Source: Pseudoalteromonas sp. A601
GTDB lineage: Bacteria; Pseudomonadota; Gammaproteobacteria; Enterobacterales; Alteromonadaceae
Length of the DNA stretch: 64,000 nt
Direction of reading: 5' to 3'
Assembly (NCBI RefSeq): GCF_002165575.1
Contig: NZ_MXQF01000007.1
Location: forward strand, 1-64,000
Of this stretch, positions 49,295 through 58,942 are shown piece after piece. A program made the position numbers and the translations under genes. The notes beneath the pieces were generated by a model. It did no database searches. It was not told the DNA's origin and saw only the letters and a list, made by a program, of their open reading frames with translations. Within the stretch, counting starts at the first letter, position 1, and the number at the start of each line of letters is the position of its first letter.

Positions 49295-50916
49295 TTTATG
49301 TTGGCCTGCTCATTCGGCAGGGTGATTATAAATCGAGTCCCTGTAGTTTCTTGTTCATCGTAGTGTACATTGCCGCCTAATGCTTGTGTAACTAAGTTAT
49401 ACACTAAATGCATACCCAGGCCGCTGCCTCCCTCGCCGCGTTTAGTTGTTACAAATGGGTCAAAAATTCGCTTTTTAATTGTTTTATCAACGCCAATACC
49501 ATTATCAAGATAATTAATAATTAAACTGCTTTCATTACGTTCTATTGTGAATTCAATTTTATTGCCGATATCATCTTTAAAACCGTGGATGACAGAGTTG
49601 CTGATAAGCTGCTGTAACACTTGTTGAAGTGGGCCTACTTTAGTTTCAAAAATGAGTTCAGATGGACAATGAATAATAACCTCTGGGGCCTTTTCTTGCA
49701 TTTCAGTACGCATGGATAACAGTACATCTGAGATCAGATTTTTTACGTTTATTAACGAATTCAGTTCACCATCTTGGTTTACCGCTACTTTTTTAAAGCT
49801 AGAGACAAGCTCTGCAGCTCTGTTTAAGTTGCGGTAAATTAAATCAAGGTTTTCTATACCATCATCTATAAAGCGTTTTAACTGGCTTGAGGTGAGTGTT
49901 TTGTTTTCAAACCCTGAATTAATTTCAGCAAGTTTATCTCGTAATAGAGTGGAACCTGTGATGCCCAGACCGATGGGAGTATTAACTTCATGGGCGACAC
50001 CTGCAACCATTTGACCAAGTGAAGCCATTTTTTCACTTTCAACGATTTGATTTTGATATTGATGCATGCGCTCAAGTGTATTTAATAGCTCTTGATTCGC
50101 TTCTCTAAGTGCAATTGTCCGCTGATTTACTTTTTCTTCTAGACTTTGGTTTAGCTGTTTAATTTCGAGTTTATCATTCTTATGCCGCTCAATTTGGTTT
50201 TGCGTTCGCGTGAGCATAATATTTAAGCTACTAGCAAGAGTGTTTATTTCAGTAATGTTCGTTTTTGGTGCGCGGGCATTGTAATTGTGATTTTTAGAAA
50301 CATCTTGCAGTAACATGCTTAATTCATCGATTGGGTTTGCAATACGTTTTTGGATACGCTTAGCTACAAAATACACTAGGACTAAAACAAATAGAGTTAG
50401 TAATATATCTATCAGTATTTTTTTATTTATATAGTCGTTAAGACGCTCTAGCCCGCCACGAATATAAACATAACCTTTAATTTCACCTTCATAGAGTATA
50501 GGCTTTATCAGTTCGACTTGATCGCCTGTAATTTTAGCTTCTTTTAACTGCTCGATACTATCTACACGAAGTGGTACAGGTGGCGTTTTTTTTGCGTTAA
50601 AACTGGTAAAGAACACAGCTTTATTCGATATTTCATCAATTGAGTAGATATGTATATTCTTAACTAGTGGAATGGTTTCAAAGGACTTAAGTCGTTGCTC
50701 TTCCGTTTCTATATCATCAAATAAAACGGTAATTTGGGCGTTAAATGCAACAATTTCAGCAAGGATAGTGAGTTTATTTATGATTAATTGTTTTTGCTCT
50801 TTAACATCAAGATAAGTTGAAATCGAAATAGACAATGACAAACAAAGAGCCGTAACAAACATCACTGCACTGATCAACGCTTTTCGAATACTTGTTTGTG
50901 GTAGAGATTTAGGCAT
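49291..50916 (-). CDS. CHASE8-type sensor histidine kinase, partner of YfiR-like protein
   Basis: 541 residues. A first membrane helix (about 14-34) is followed by an extracytoplasmic CHASE8-like region (35-165), a second helix (about 168-185), HAMP, a coiled coil, HisKA (VAGVAHEVNTPIG, His about 312) and HATPase (GEGGSGLGMHLVYNL near 500). No receiver or GGDEF domain is present, so the output differs from YfiN: phosphoryl transfer instead of cyclic di-GMP synthesis. The response regulator is not in the window, so it is an orphan kinase. The YfiR-like partner probably controls it from the periplasm. Confidence 0.88.
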   Translation of the reverse strand: MPKSLPQTSIRKALISAVMFVTALCLSLSISISTYLDVKEQKQLIINKLTILAEIVAFNAQITVLFDDIETEEQRLKSFETIPLVKNIHIYSIDEISNKAVFFTSFNAKKTPPVPLRVDSIEQLKEAKITGDQVELIKPILYEGEIKGYVYIRGGLERLNDYINKKILIDILLTLFVLVLVYFVAKRIQKRIANPIDELSMLLQDVSKNHNYNARAPKTNITEINTLASSLNIMLTRTQNQIERHKNDKLEIKQLNQSLEEKVNQRTIALREANQELLNTLERMHQYQNQIVESEKMASLGQMVAGVAHEVNTPIGLGITGSTLLRDKLAEINSGFENKTLTSSQLKRFIDDGIENLDLIYRNLNRAAELVSSFKKVAVNQDGELNSLINVKNLISDVLLSMRTEMQEKAPEVIIHCPSELIFETKVGPLQQVLQQLISNSVIHGFKDDIGNKIEFTIERNESSLIINYLDNGIGVDKTIKKRIFDPFVTTKRGEGGSGLGMHLVYNLVTQALGGNVHYDEQETTGTRFIITLPNEQANIK

Positions 50917-51064
50917 TTTTTATTATAGCCTGATATTCATCATAGTGACTTCGTTTTCTAAGTCTAGCAAACGCAACGAAAAGTGACGAAGAAATATCAA
51001 ATAATTGTCACTTTTTGTGTATTTACTTTAAAAACGGGGTCTATATGTTTAAGTAGGACTTTAT

Positions 51065-52090
51065 TTAGCTACTATAAACTGCAAATTTATTGTTTTTATG
51101 AACTGTTTGATACTCACCAAATTGAGACTCTAAAATAGGTGGGTATTTTAAAAAGCAATTCGCAACAATTGTCAGTTTGCCCGATTTAGTTAAGTGTTGT
51201 TTTGCATTACTTAAAAACTGCTCTGCAATCGTATAATCAGTTGCAATACCCGTATGAAATGGTGGGTTAGAAATAATTAAATCAAATTTGCCATTAATAC
51301 TAGTAAGGCCGTCACTAAGCACAGCTTTACCATTTATATTATTAAGCGCTAGAGTTTGTGTTGTGGCATAAGCTGCAAGCGCACTTACATCTGAGCAAAC
51401 AAAGGATAGGGCTATATTTTTAAGGCCTAGAAATGTAGCTATTAAACCTGCGCCGCAACCAAAATCGAGCACTTGGCCACTTTTAACATTTGGTGCGTTT
51501 TCTAGTAGCATTTTAGTTCCGGCATCAAGTTCACCGTGATTAAATACTCCGGGGATACTAATTGCGTTAAACTGCGTTCCTGCTACTTCAACAGTGAATT
51601 GCTTGTGATACCGGCTAATACTGAACTCTGCTAGTTGTGCAATACCAGAGAATAAATAGAGTGCGCAGTGGCGAGCACTATCAATTTTACGGCCAAATTC
51701 GCAATGATTAGTAAATTGTTTTTCTATCGACTTTACGCCACTTTTATTCTCGCCAACAACCAGTAAATCAGCATCAGGGTTGAGAACTGCACGAATATTA
51801 TCCAGCGTCATTAATGCTTCTGGTTTTGATTTTGGATAATAGTAAATCACCAAATCAAACTGTTGCTCTGTTATTTCATGGCTTATACAAACATCGATAC
51901 CGTTAAGGTTGTTAGCAAATTGACCATTGGCATGGTTGTAGCTAAAAGCGGTTATTTTACTGTTAGGGTTTAAACTTTTAAGTTGAGATAAAAAGCCATC
52001 TTGCACAAAATTGACCACCAAAATAGATTCAGCATTGAGTGATTCACTATTTCGCAGTAGTAATGAACTTGGGTTAGTTAATGCGCTCAT
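51065..52090 (-). CDS. rsmC: 16S rRNA guanine-1207 N2-methyltransferase RsmC
   Basis: 341 residues, the size of RsmC. The C-terminal half is an S-adenosylmethionine methyltransferase: VLDFGCGAGLIATFL (motif I) and the catalytic ISNPPFHTG. The N-terminal half is a degenerate copy of the fold, as in RsmC. It methylates G1207 of 16S rRNA in the small subunit. Confidence 0.92.
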   Translation of the reverse strand: MSALTNPSSLLLRNSESLNAESILVVNFVQDGFLSQLKSLNPNSKITAFSYNHANGQFANNLNGIDVCISHEITEQQFDLVIYYYPKSKPEALMTLDNIRAVLNPDADLLVVGENKSGVKSIEKQFTNHCEFGRKIDSARHCALYLFSGIAQLAEFSISRYHKQFTVEVAGTQFNAISIPGVFNHGELDAGTKMLLENAPNVKSGQVLDFGCGAGLIATFLGLKNIALSFVCSDVSALAAYATTQTLALNNINGKAVLSDGLTSINGKFDLIISNPPFHTGIATDYTIAEQFLSNAKQHLTKSGKLTIVANCFLKYPPILESQFGEYQTVHKNNKFAVYSS

Positions 52091-52130
52091 AAATGGCTTT
52101 ACCTTAAGTGTTGTTTAATAAGTTACTGGT

Positions 52131-52856
52131 TTAGCTAATGCGTTCAAACATTAAGTCCCAAACACCATGGCCTAAACGATGGCCGCGTTGCTCAAATTTA
52201 GTCAGCGGACGTAAATCAGGACGAGGCACATAATCATTGCTTTGCGATTGGTTTTTATAGTGCTCAGCAGCTTGCATTACTTCAAGCATGTGCTCAGCGT
52301 AGTTTTCCCAATCTGTTGCCATGTGAAAAACACCACCAATTTTTAATTTACTGCGTAAGCTTTCAACAAATGCAGGTTGCACAATACGACGCTTATGGTG
52401 ACGCTTTTTATGCCATGGATCAGGGAAAAACAACTGCAACTTACTAAGGCTGCCATCAGCTATACAGTCTTTGAGTACCTCAACCGCATCATGTTCAAAA
52501 ACACGTAAGTTGGTTACACCAGCTTCATCTGCGTCCATCAAACATGCACCAACACCTGGGCGATGTACCTCGATACCAATAAAGTTTAAGTGCGGTGCGT
52601 TTTTAGCCATTTCAACTAATGACTTACCCATACCAAAGCCGATTTCTAAAACAACATCATTGTCATTACCAAATACTTGAGCTAAATCAAGCATGCCGTT
52701 TTGGTGCTCAAGGCCCATTGTTGACCAGCACTTTTCAATTGCTGCTGCTTGTCCTTTGGTTAAACGACCTTCACGTTTAACAAAGCTACGAATTGTACGA
52801 ATATATTTACCTTCTTGCTTTGCTTGCTCAAGGTTATCGTTACTTGAATCACTCAT
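52131..52856 (-). CDS. trmB: tRNA (guanine-46-N7)-methyltransferase TrmB
   Basis: 241 residues. [17 protein letters not shown] (cofactor binding), [11 protein letters not shown], and [20 protein letters not shown] (landmark [10 protein letters not shown]) are diagnostic. It makes m7G46 in tRNA variable loops. It is divergent from mutY, an arrangement shared with Escherichia coli, where yggH lies next to mutY. Confidence 0.97.
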   Translation of the reverse strand: MSDSSNDNLEQAKQEGKYIRTIRSFVKREGRLTKGQAAAIEKCWSTMGLEHQNGMLDLAQVFGNDNDVVLEIGFGMGKSLVEMAKNAPHLNFIGIEVHRPGVGACLMDADEAGVTNLRVFEHDAVEVLKDCIADGSLSKLQLFFPDPWHKKRHHKRRIVQPAFVESLRSKLKIGGVFHMATDWENYAEHMLEVMQAAEHYKNQSQSNDYVPRPDLRPLTKFEQRGHRLGHGVWDLMFERIS

Positions 52857-53020
52857 ATATTTTGGCCTGATGAAAACAACATGTTTAAAATGGTGGCGTA
52901 TTATCCCTGACCGTGGGCTTGATCACAAGGCTTTATCCTTTGTGTATGTTTAGAACTTGATATTTTAACTCACTGCAATAGACTGCCCGCTATCAAGGGT
53001 CGAGTTATAAAGTAGTTATT

Positions 53021-54097
53021 TTGAAGTTAAACAACACTGATGCAAGTTGGTTTTCAGGGCAGGTAGTTGATTGGTATCAATTACATGGGCGTAAAACCTT
53101 ACCATGGCAATTGAATAAAACACCTTATAAAGTCTGGGTGTCTGAGGTAATGCTACAACAAACTCAAGTTGTGACCGTTATTCCTTATTTTGAAAAATTT
53201 ATGGCAAGTTTCCCTGATATTATCACTTTAGCGAATGCAGATGAAGATATTGTACTGCATCATTGGACTGGGCTGGGTTATTACGCAAGAGCACGTAATT
53301 TACATAAAACAGCCAAAATAGTACGTGATCAGTACGATGGTGAGTTTCCAACAAATATTGAACAAGTAATCGCATTACCAGGAATAGGGCGTTCTACAGC
53401 TGGCGCCGTTTTGTCTTTATCTCTTGGCCAGCATCACCCAATTTTAGATGGCAATGTAAAGCGTGTCTTGGCTCGCTACTTTATGGTTGAAGGCTGGTAC
53501 GGGGTTAAAAAAGTCGAGAATCAACTATGGCAACTAACAGAGCAACTAACTCCTAAAGGTAATGTCACTGAGTTTAATCAGGCAATGATGGATTTAGGTG
53601 CAAGCTTATGCTCTCGTAGTAAGTTTGAATGTGAACCTTGCCCCCTTAACAGTCGTTGTAAGGCATTTAATAACGCAGTCGTTAAGCAGTTTCCTCATTC
53701 AAAACCTAAAAAAGCCGTGCCTAAAAAAAGCTGTCATCAGTTGATCATTCAATGTGATGACCAAGTATTAATGGAAAAAAGGCCAAACTCTGGTATTTGG
53801 GGGGGGTTGTTTAGCTTTTTTGAATTTGAACAAAAGGAACAACTTGATGTTTTTATCGCACAGCAGGGGCTTGAGCTGACTATCACACAAGTGGAACCAT
53901 TTACTCATGTGTTTTCGCATTTTGAATTAACTATTAATCCTCATGTGCTTAAGGTTAGTAAAATGCCTGATGTAGTTAATGAGCGTCAGCTTGTTTGGTA
54001 TCCGTTAGATCAGTCCATTGAGGTCGGTTTAGCAGCACCAACTAAAAAGCTGGTTAAACAAATTAGCACAATGGTTTACACTAGAGATAAGTCTTAA
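53021..54097 (+). CDS. mutY: Adenine DNA glycosylase MutY
   Basis: 358 residues from a TTG start; no in-frame ATG precedes the conserved [21 protein letters not shown]. The HhH-GPD domain includes VMLQQTQV (catalytic Glu in SEVMLQQTQ) and [14 protein letters not shown] with catalytic Asp in [10 protein letters not shown] 4Fe-4S cluster is bound by Cys-X6-Cys-X2-Cys-X5-Cys ([17 protein letters not shown]). A Nudix-like 8-oxoguanine recognition domain follows. MutY removes A opposite 8-oxoG. A G8 run at 53799-53806 lies within this last domain. yggX follows, as in Escherichia coli. Confidence 0.96.
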   Translation: MKLNNTDASWFSGQVVDWYQLHGRKTLPWQLNKTPYKVWVSEVMLQQTQVVTVIPYFEKFMASFPDIITLANADEDIVLHHWTGLGYYARARNLHKTAKIVRDQYDGEFPTNIEQVIALPGIGRSTAGAVLSLSLGQHHPILDGNVKRVLARYFMVEGWYGVKKVENQLWQLTEQLTPKGNVTEFNQAMMDLGASLCSRSKFECEPCPLNSRCKAFNNAVVKQFPHSKPKKAVPKKSCHQLIIQCDDQVLMEKRPNSGIWGGLFSFFEFEQKEQLDVFIAQQGLELTITQVEPFTHVFSHFELTINPHVLKVSKMPDVVNERQLVWYPLDQSIEVGLAAPTKKLVKQISTMVYTRDKS

Positions 54098-54121
54098 ACG
54101 CATATTAAGAAGAGATCAATT

Positions 54122-54394
54122 ATGGCACGTACAGTATTTTGTCAAAAGTTACAAAAAGAAGCCGAAGGCCTTGGTTATCAACTATACCCTGGTGAGCTTG
54201 GTGAAAAGATTTTCAATAATATTTCAAAAGAAGCATGGGGTCAGTGGCAGCATAAGCAGACTATGCTAATTAATGAAAAACATCTAAACATGATGGACCC
54301 AGAGCATCGCACATTTTTGGAAGAGCAGATGGTTGGCTTTTTGTTTGAAGATAAAGAGGTTGAAATCGAAGGCTACCGTCCGCCTGAGAAGTAA
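54122..54394 (+). CDS. yggX: Fe(II)-trafficking protein YggX
   Basis: 90 residues starting [17 protein letters not shown] with the conserved Cys7 and [19 protein letters not shown]. YggX protects Fe-S clusters from oxidation and is linked to iron traffic. It follows mutY by 24 bases with AAGAGAT before the ATG. Confidence 0.95.
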   Translation: MARTVFCQKLQKEAEGLGYQLYPGELGEKIFNNISKEAWGQWQHKQTMLINEKHLNMMDPEHRTFLEEQMVGFLFEDKEVEIEGYRPPEK

Positions 54395-54410
54395 TTTTTT
54401 GCAAGGCTAG

Positions 54411-54442
54411 TTGATAAAAGGGCGACGTTGCCCTTTTATCAA
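54411..54442. terminator. Bidirectional terminator after yggX
   Basis: TTGATAAAAGGGC (54411-54423), six-base loop, GCCCTTTTATCAA (54430-54442). The stem is 13 bp and perfect, and it lies between convergent genes. Confidence 0.9.
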
Positions 54443-54449
54443 CCACAAA

Positions 54450-57230
54450 CTAGATACTATTTTCTTCTTGTTCGTCAGATTTTCTAATTTGCTCTTTCAG
54501 AAATTGCGCGACTCTAGAGTACTCGATTTCTAGAGTATCTCTTTGTTCTATTAGCTCATCACTCGATAAATTTTCTAAATTACAGTGCTCTTCAAAATGG
54601 GCGGATAATTTACTAATCTGTTCAGCTCCAATCGTTTTAGAAATTGATTTTAACTGGTGGCAGGCTTGTGCAATACCTTGATAGTCTGTAACCATAACAG
54701 CACTGTTTATTTCTTTAGTTAAGTTATTACTTTGCTCTAAGTACATTTTAAAAAAGCGGATTTGTTTAGCTTCATCGTTGTTTACGTATTTAGCTAGCAT
54801 TTCTAAATTAACTGGGGCTGCAGGTCTTTCGCTGAGCTCGCTTACATAAACAGTACCTTGCTGACTTTTTTGAGCCCACTTCTCTAAAATAGCTTCTAAA
54901 GTATTTAATTCCACAGGCTTAGTAATAAAATCATTAATACCTGCATTTAAACAGCGTTCTTTTTCGCCTTTAAGGGCATTCGCTGTGATCGCTATTATAT
55001 ATGGCTGTGCATTAATATCATCAAGTAATGAAGCTTCTTCTCTGATTGTTTCGACCATATCGTAGCCTGACATTTTAGGCATATGTAAATCAGTAAGAAT
55101 GAGTGAGTAGCGTTCTTTTCGCCATTTTTGCAAGCCTTGTTCACCGTTTTCAGCGACTTCAACACCAAAGCCTAGCAAATGCAATTGATCGGTTAGTACT
55201 TGTTGGTTTAAGAGGTTATCTTCAACAAGTAAAATGAGTCTATTTTCCTCTCTAGCCTGTTCTACGTTTAGGTAGTTATTTAGAGTTTTAACGGGTTTCA
55301 CTTGTTTAGGTTTATGAAGTCCAGCAGCTACAAGTAATGACATCATAAAGTTAGATTTGCACAATGGTGTAGCATTAAGATAAAAAATATTTTTATGGTT
55401 AATTGCTGCTTCATCTAGCTTACTTAGTACAACAACCTGTTGGTTATGATCTTCTAGAGTGTATATTAGGCGACGTAGTAATGAATTAGTTTTTTCTATC
55501 GAATCAACACCATCAAGAACCCAGACAATACCAAAACTCTCTTGGTGCTGCTCTATCTCATCAAGAGTACCCGCTTGAAGTGTTTTAGCTCCCATAAACG
55601 ATAGGTAACGTGATAACGTTTGCTTTCTCGTACTATTTTCGCTTATTAAAACTACAAGTTGATCTTTTAATGTATTTTTATGTGCGTACTTAATTGTTCC
55701 TTCGGTGCTAAAAGGTAATTCAACAACAAATTCACTGCCAATGCCTAAATCGCTTGTAACATTAATAGTACCAAGCATGAGCTCGGTTAAACTTTTACAA
55801 ATTGAAAGGCCAAGCCCCGTGCCTCCATATTCTCGAGTGATAGAATTTTCAGCTTGGATAAATGGGTTAAAAATTTCACGTAATTGTGCTTGGCTCATAC
55901 CTTTTCCATTATCACTGACGATAAAACGTAGAGTGAAATGATCGGTCGTGTTTTGAGCTACTTCAACGGCTATACGAACATGGCCACGACGGTTTTCATC
56001 GGTGCTAGTGAATTTAATAGCATTACTACATAAGTTGTACAGTACTTGGCGCACTCTCATGGTATCGCCAATTAAGTTTGTTGGAATATCTGGGGCAATT
56101 GCTAGTTCTAAATCGAGCTGACGTTTTTTGGCAACCGATGATAAAACTCTGGCTACTTCTTCAATAGTGTCAGAAACTGAAAATGGAGTTGGATCTATAT
56201 TGAGCCTACCAGCTTCAATTTTAGAAAAATCTAATATGTCATCTAAAATACCTAATAATGAAAAAGCAGATTCACGAATAATGGTGCTTAGTCGATGTTG
56301 AGCACCATCAAGCTCTGTTTGCCTTAATAGATCTATTGTGCCAATTACACCATTCATTGGGGTGCGTATCTCATGACTCATTGTTGCTAAAAAAGTAGTT
56401 TTTGAATCACTTGCTTGTTCAGCTCTCAATGTTGCTTTCTCAAGTTGCATAGTTCGTTTTTGAACTTCTATCTCTAAGCCATTTTGCAGGCTTTGCAATT
56501 TGGATTGTGTTGCTTGATTACTAACAATCGCGTTTTGTACTTGCTTGAGAAGTTTATTTATATTTATTGCAACTGTTTTCATTCCTAAATCTAGCTGCTC
56601 TTTTACTTGTGATTCATAGTTAGATGATTGACAAATTGTATCGATTTCTAAAGCGAGATAGTCGCTACTTCTTTTTATTCGTTTGTTTAGAAAAGCATTA
56701 ATATAGAAAGCAAATATAAATAAGCTAAAAAATGTCAACCCTGCCAATACGTAAGTAAGTAGCATTGAATCTGCTATAGCTGAAACTGAGCTATTTCTAT
56801 CTTTAATTATTAGCTCTCCAACAGGCTGATCATTCAAAATTAATTGTTTATGGATAATTGTTTTATTTTGAGTAAAGGTGTCTAGTTTTAAAGGCTCTAT
56901 AGCGGGCTTATGACTTGAATAAATGAGTTGGGGTGCACTTAATGATGTATACCTATATAAGTAATATTCAAATCGGTTATTTAGCTTTGAGCTTAAAACT
57001 AATAGTTGCTCTGCTTTGTTCTGCCCAGGTTTACTTAGAGCGATGACTAACTGCTTGTCTAAATTATCAGCTAGCTCGCTTAAGTCAGTAGTGCTCTTGA
57101 CTTGAAAGTTATTAATTTGTTTATTCGGGTAGAAGTAGTAGGCAGCTAAAGCTAATGTTATTGCCACAATATTTGTAAATATAATAAGTGGTAACAAGCC
57201 CTTAACCGGCGAAGAAAATTTACTGTGCAT
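54450..57230 (-). CDS. Hybrid sensor histidine kinase with Hpt domain (BarA-like architecture)
   Basis: 926 residues. Two membrane helices (about 11-32 and 158-180) bound a periplasmic region. HisKA (His in ATMSHEIRTPMNGVIG, about 286) and HATPase (GGTGLGLSICKSL) follow. Next is a receiver-like segment (about 515-635) that lacks the acidic pocket and phospho-Asp motifs, then a true receiver (LILTDLHMPKMSGYD), and a C-terminal Hpt domain (ACHQLKSISKTIGA). The order matches BarA, apart from the degenerate receiver, but the sensor region does not allow a firm name. The partner regulator is not nearby. Confidence 0.85.
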   Translation of the reverse strand: MHSKFSSPVKGLLPLIIFTNIVAITLALAAYYFYPNKQINNFQVKSTTDLSELADNLDKQLVIALSKPGQNKAEQLLVLSSKLNNRFEYYLYRYTSLSAPQLIYSSHKPAIEPLKLDTFTQNKTIIHKQLILNDQPVGELIIKDRNSSVSAIADSMLLTYVLAGLTFFSLFIFAFYINAFLNKRIKRSSDYLALEIDTICQSSNYESQVKEQLDLGMKTVAININKLLKQVQNAIVSNQATQSKLQSLQNGLEIEVQKRTMQLEKATLRAEQASDSKTTFLATMSHEIRTPMNGVIGTIDLLRQTELDGAQHRLSTIIRESAFSLLGILDDILDFSKIEAGRLNIDPTPFSVSDTIEEVARVLSSVAKKRQLDLELAIAPDIPTNLIGDTMRVRQVLYNLCSNAIKFTSTDENRRGHVRIAVEVAQNTTDHFTLRFIVSDNGKGMSQAQLREIFNPFIQAENSITREYGGTGLGLSICKSLTELMLGTINVTSDLGIGSEFVVELPFSTEGTIKYAHKNTLKDQLVVLISENSTRKQTLSRYLSFMGAKTLQAGTLDEIEQHQESFGIVWVLDGVDSIEKTNSLLRRLIYTLEDHNQQVVVLSKLDEAAINHKNIFYLNATPLCKSNFMMSLLVAAGLHKPKQVKPVKTLNNYLNVEQAREENRLILLVEDNLLNQQVLTDQLHLLGFGVEVAENGEQGLQKWRKERYSLILTDLHMPKMSGYDMVETIREEASLLDDINAQPYIIAITANALKGEKERCLNAGINDFITKPVELNTLEAILEKWAQKSQQGTVYVSELSERPAAPVNLEMLAKYVNNDEAKQIRFFKMYLEQSNNLTKEINSAVMVTDYQGIAQACHQLKSISKTIGAEQISKLSAHFEEHCNLENLSSDELIEQRDTLEIEYSRVAQFLKEQIRKSDEQEENSI

Positions 57231-57502
57231 TTATTTTCCAATTTTAATGTAGTAGCTACAAACCAATCAGCAGCTTATTTACTTGCAATCAATCCTAACA
57301 TTTACTGAAATAATTCACTACGTTATGTACATAATATTGCAATATTTACTGTTTTAGATAATAAAGGGATTTAATTACCTATTAGCAATTATAAGGACTT
57401 AATCTTAATCACATATATTTGATGCAAAAAGCAGCGTTTAATATGTTTATTACCCACATTGCTGTAAAACTGTGCAAACAGTGGGGCGGGATAAAAAAAA
57501 AG
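57231..57502. other. Intergenic region with no recognised feature
   Basis: An AT-rich stretch between the hybrid kinase start and the tRNA promoter. Only A/T-rich sequence and a weak repeat of AATATT type are visible. Confidence 0.4.
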
Positions 57503-57531
57503 TTGACTTGCAGGGGCAAAACCAGTTTAAT
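57503..57531 (+). promoter_or_regulatory. Strong sigma-70 type promoter of the tRNA array
   Basis: TTGACT (57503-57508), 17 bases, TTTAAT (57526-57531), followed by a GC-rich stretch (ACGCCGCACGCCC) as in stringently controlled tRNA promoters. It is about 160 bases upstream of the first tRNA and precedes the two tRNA-like remnants. Confidence 0.8.
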
Positions 57532-57540
57532 ACGCCGCAC

Positions 57541-57590
57541 GCCCAGATAGCTAAGTCAGTAGAGCATCTAGGGAAGAGTATTAAAAATCC
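57541..57590 (+). pseudogene. Decayed tRNA-Phe remnant A
   Basis: GCCCAGATAGCTAAGTCAGT and the following AGAGCA match the 5' half of the intact tRNA-Phe (GCCTCGATAGCTCAGTCGGT AGAGCA) at most positions, after which the anticodon and T-arm are lost. Transcribed as part of the array leader. Confidence 0.65.
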
Positions 57591-57619
57591 TTTAAGATTT
57601 TTAATTAGAGCTGAAGTTT

Positions 57620-57690
57620 CCTTGGTAGCTTAGTCAGTAGAGTGGTAGGAAATGTACTGAAAATCCTATATGATTTATAGGTAAACTGAA
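57620..57690 (+). pseudogene. Decayed tRNA-Phe remnant B
   Basis: The D-arm region TTGGTAGCTTAGTCAGTAGA is recognisable and CTGAAAATCCTA keeps the Phe anticodon loop sequence, but the anticodon stem and the 3' half are broken. It lies directly before the first intact tRNA-Phe. Confidence 0.6.
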
Positions 57691-57693
57691 TTT

Positions 57694-57769
57694 GCCTCGA
57701 TAGCTCAGTCGGTAGAGCAGAGGATTGAAAATCCTCGTGTCCGTGGTTCGATTCCGCGTCGAGGCACCA
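57694..57769 (+). tRNA. tRNA-Phe (anticodon GAA), copy 1
   Basis: 76 bases with encoded CCA. Acceptor GCCTCGA pairs with TCGAGGC; anticodon arm GAGGA-TTGAAAA-TCCTC. Identical to the other three Phe copies. Confidence 0.98.
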
Positions 57770-57785
57770 TTATTATTGTAATAAT
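57767..57785 (+). other. Hairpin after tRNA-Phe copy 1
   Basis: CATTATTA, TTG, TAATAATG, a perfect 8-bp stem that begins in the encoded CCA of the tRNA. Function unknown; it could be a processing signal. Confidence 0.6.
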
Positions 57786-57837
57786 GTTTAAATATACTTA
57801 AATGTTGTTACGCGTGCCAAAGCACATGATTTAGTGT

Positions 57838-57913
<76 letters not shown>

Positions 57914-57922
57914 TTTATTTTA

Positions 57923-57999
57923 GATAATTTGAACAGAGCAACTGACTTGTAATCAGTAATTCATTTAAGTTATCCGTTCGACTCGGTTAGTCGGCACCA
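57923..57999 (+). pseudogene. 5'-less tRNA-Thr-like element 1
   Basis: Keeps AGAGCA, the whole Thr anticodon arm, the T-loop and CCA, but lacks the acceptor 5' strand and D-arm. GATAATTTGAA (57923-57933) pairs with TTTAAGTTATC (57964-57974), 11 bp with two G-T pairs, enclosing the anticodon arm. Confidence 0.75.
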
Positions 58000-58007
58000 T
58001 TTATTTA

Positions 58008-58084
58008 GATAATTTGAATAGAGCAACTGACTTGTAATCAGTAATTCATTTAAGTTATCCGTTCGACTCGATTAGTCGGCACCA
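58008..58084 (+). pseudogene. 5'-less tRNA-Thr-like element 2
   Basis: As element 1, stem 58008-58018 with 58049-58059. One T-stem base is changed (CTCGATTAG), while the anticodon arm and the outer stem are unchanged. Confidence 0.75.
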
Positions 58085-58130
58085 TTTATTTAGGTTAAAT
58101 GTTTTAAACATTTAATTAGCACTATTAAGT

Positions 58131-58206
58131 GCCTCGATAGCTCAGTCGGTAGAGCAGAGGATTGAAAATCCTCGTGTCCGTGGTTCGATTCCGCGTCGAG
58201 GCACCA
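58131..58206 (+). tRNA. tRNA-Phe (anticodon GAA), copy 2
   Basis: 76 bases, identical to copy 1. Leader hairpin GCACT/AGTGC (58119-58132) includes its first two bases; a 9-bp hairpin (58095-58115) precedes it. Confidence 0.98.
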
Positions 58207-58216
58207 TTTATTTGAA

Positions 58217-58243
58217 AAGGCTTCGCAATAGCGAGGCTTTTTT
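58217..58243 (+). terminator. Terminator-like hairpin inside the tRNA array
   Basis: AGGCTTCGC, loop AATA, GCGAGGCTT, followed by T5 (G-T pairs included). It would end or attenuate transcription after tRNA-Phe copy 2, yet four further tRNAs follow, so either it is leaky or another promoter exists downstream. Confidence 0.7.
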
Positions 58244-58307
58244 AATAAAAAAATTTAAGTTAATCAATCTTTAAAATTGATATGTGCCATAGCACACAGT
58301 TTAGTGT

Positions 58308-58383
<76 letters not shown>

Positions 58384-58392
58384 TTTATTTTA

Positions 58393-58469
58393 GATAATTT
58401 GAACAGAGCAACTGACTTGTAATCAGTAATTCATTTAAGTTATCCGTTCGACTCAATTAGTCGGCATCA
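58393..58469 (+). pseudogene. 5'-less tRNA-Thr-like element 3
   Basis: Stem 58393-58403 with 58434-58444 is intact. T-stem (CTCAATTAG) and the CCA end (CATCA) have changed. Confidence 0.75.
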
Positions 58470-58514
58470 TTTATTTAGTTAATAGTTGCTACTGTTAACA
58501 AGCACTGTTTAAGT

Positions 58515-58590
58515 GCCTCGATAGCTCAGTCGGTAGAGCAGAGGATTGAAAATCCTCGTGTCCGTGGTTCGATTCCGCGTCGAGGCACCA
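58515..58590 (+). tRNA. tRNA-Phe (anticodon GAA), copy 3
   Basis: 76 bases, identical to copy 1. Leader hairpin GCACT/AGTGC (58502-58516) and a 9-bp hairpin (58478-58499) precede it. Confidence 0.98.
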
Positions 58591-58647
58591 TTTATTAAAG
58601 TTAATCAATCTTTAAAATTGATACGTGCCTAGCACACAGTTTAGTGT

Positions 58648-58723
<76 letters not shown>

Positions 58724-58732
58724 TTTATTTTA

Positions 58733-58809
58733 GATAATTTGAACAGAGCAACTGACTTGTAATCAGTAATTCATTTAAGTTATCCGTTCGACTCGGTTAG
58801 TCGACACCA
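58733..58809 (+). pseudogene. 5'-less tRNA-Thr-like element 4
   Basis: Stem 58733-58743 with 58774-58784 is intact, as is the anticodon arm. The acceptor end has one change (CGACACCA). Confidence 0.75.
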
Positions 58810-58858
58810 TTTATTTAGATTTATTGTTAATTTAGCAGTAAATCAGCACAGTTGATGT

Positions 58859-58934
58859 GCCTCGATAGCTCAGTCGGTAGAGCAGAGGATTGAAAATCCT
58901 CGTGTCCGTGGTTCGATTCCGCGTCGAGGCACCA
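58859..58934 (+). tRNA. tRNA-Phe (anticodon GAA), copy 4
   Basis: 76 bases, identical to copy 1. Leader hairpin GCACA/TGTGC (58846-58860) and a 9-bp hairpin (58818-58844) precede it. Confidence 0.98.
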
Positions 58935-58942
58935 TTTATTAT

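Noticed and set aside
57541..57690. Two further functional tRNA-Phe genes
   Set aside because: Anticodon stem and 3' half are broken and the acceptor ends cannot pair.
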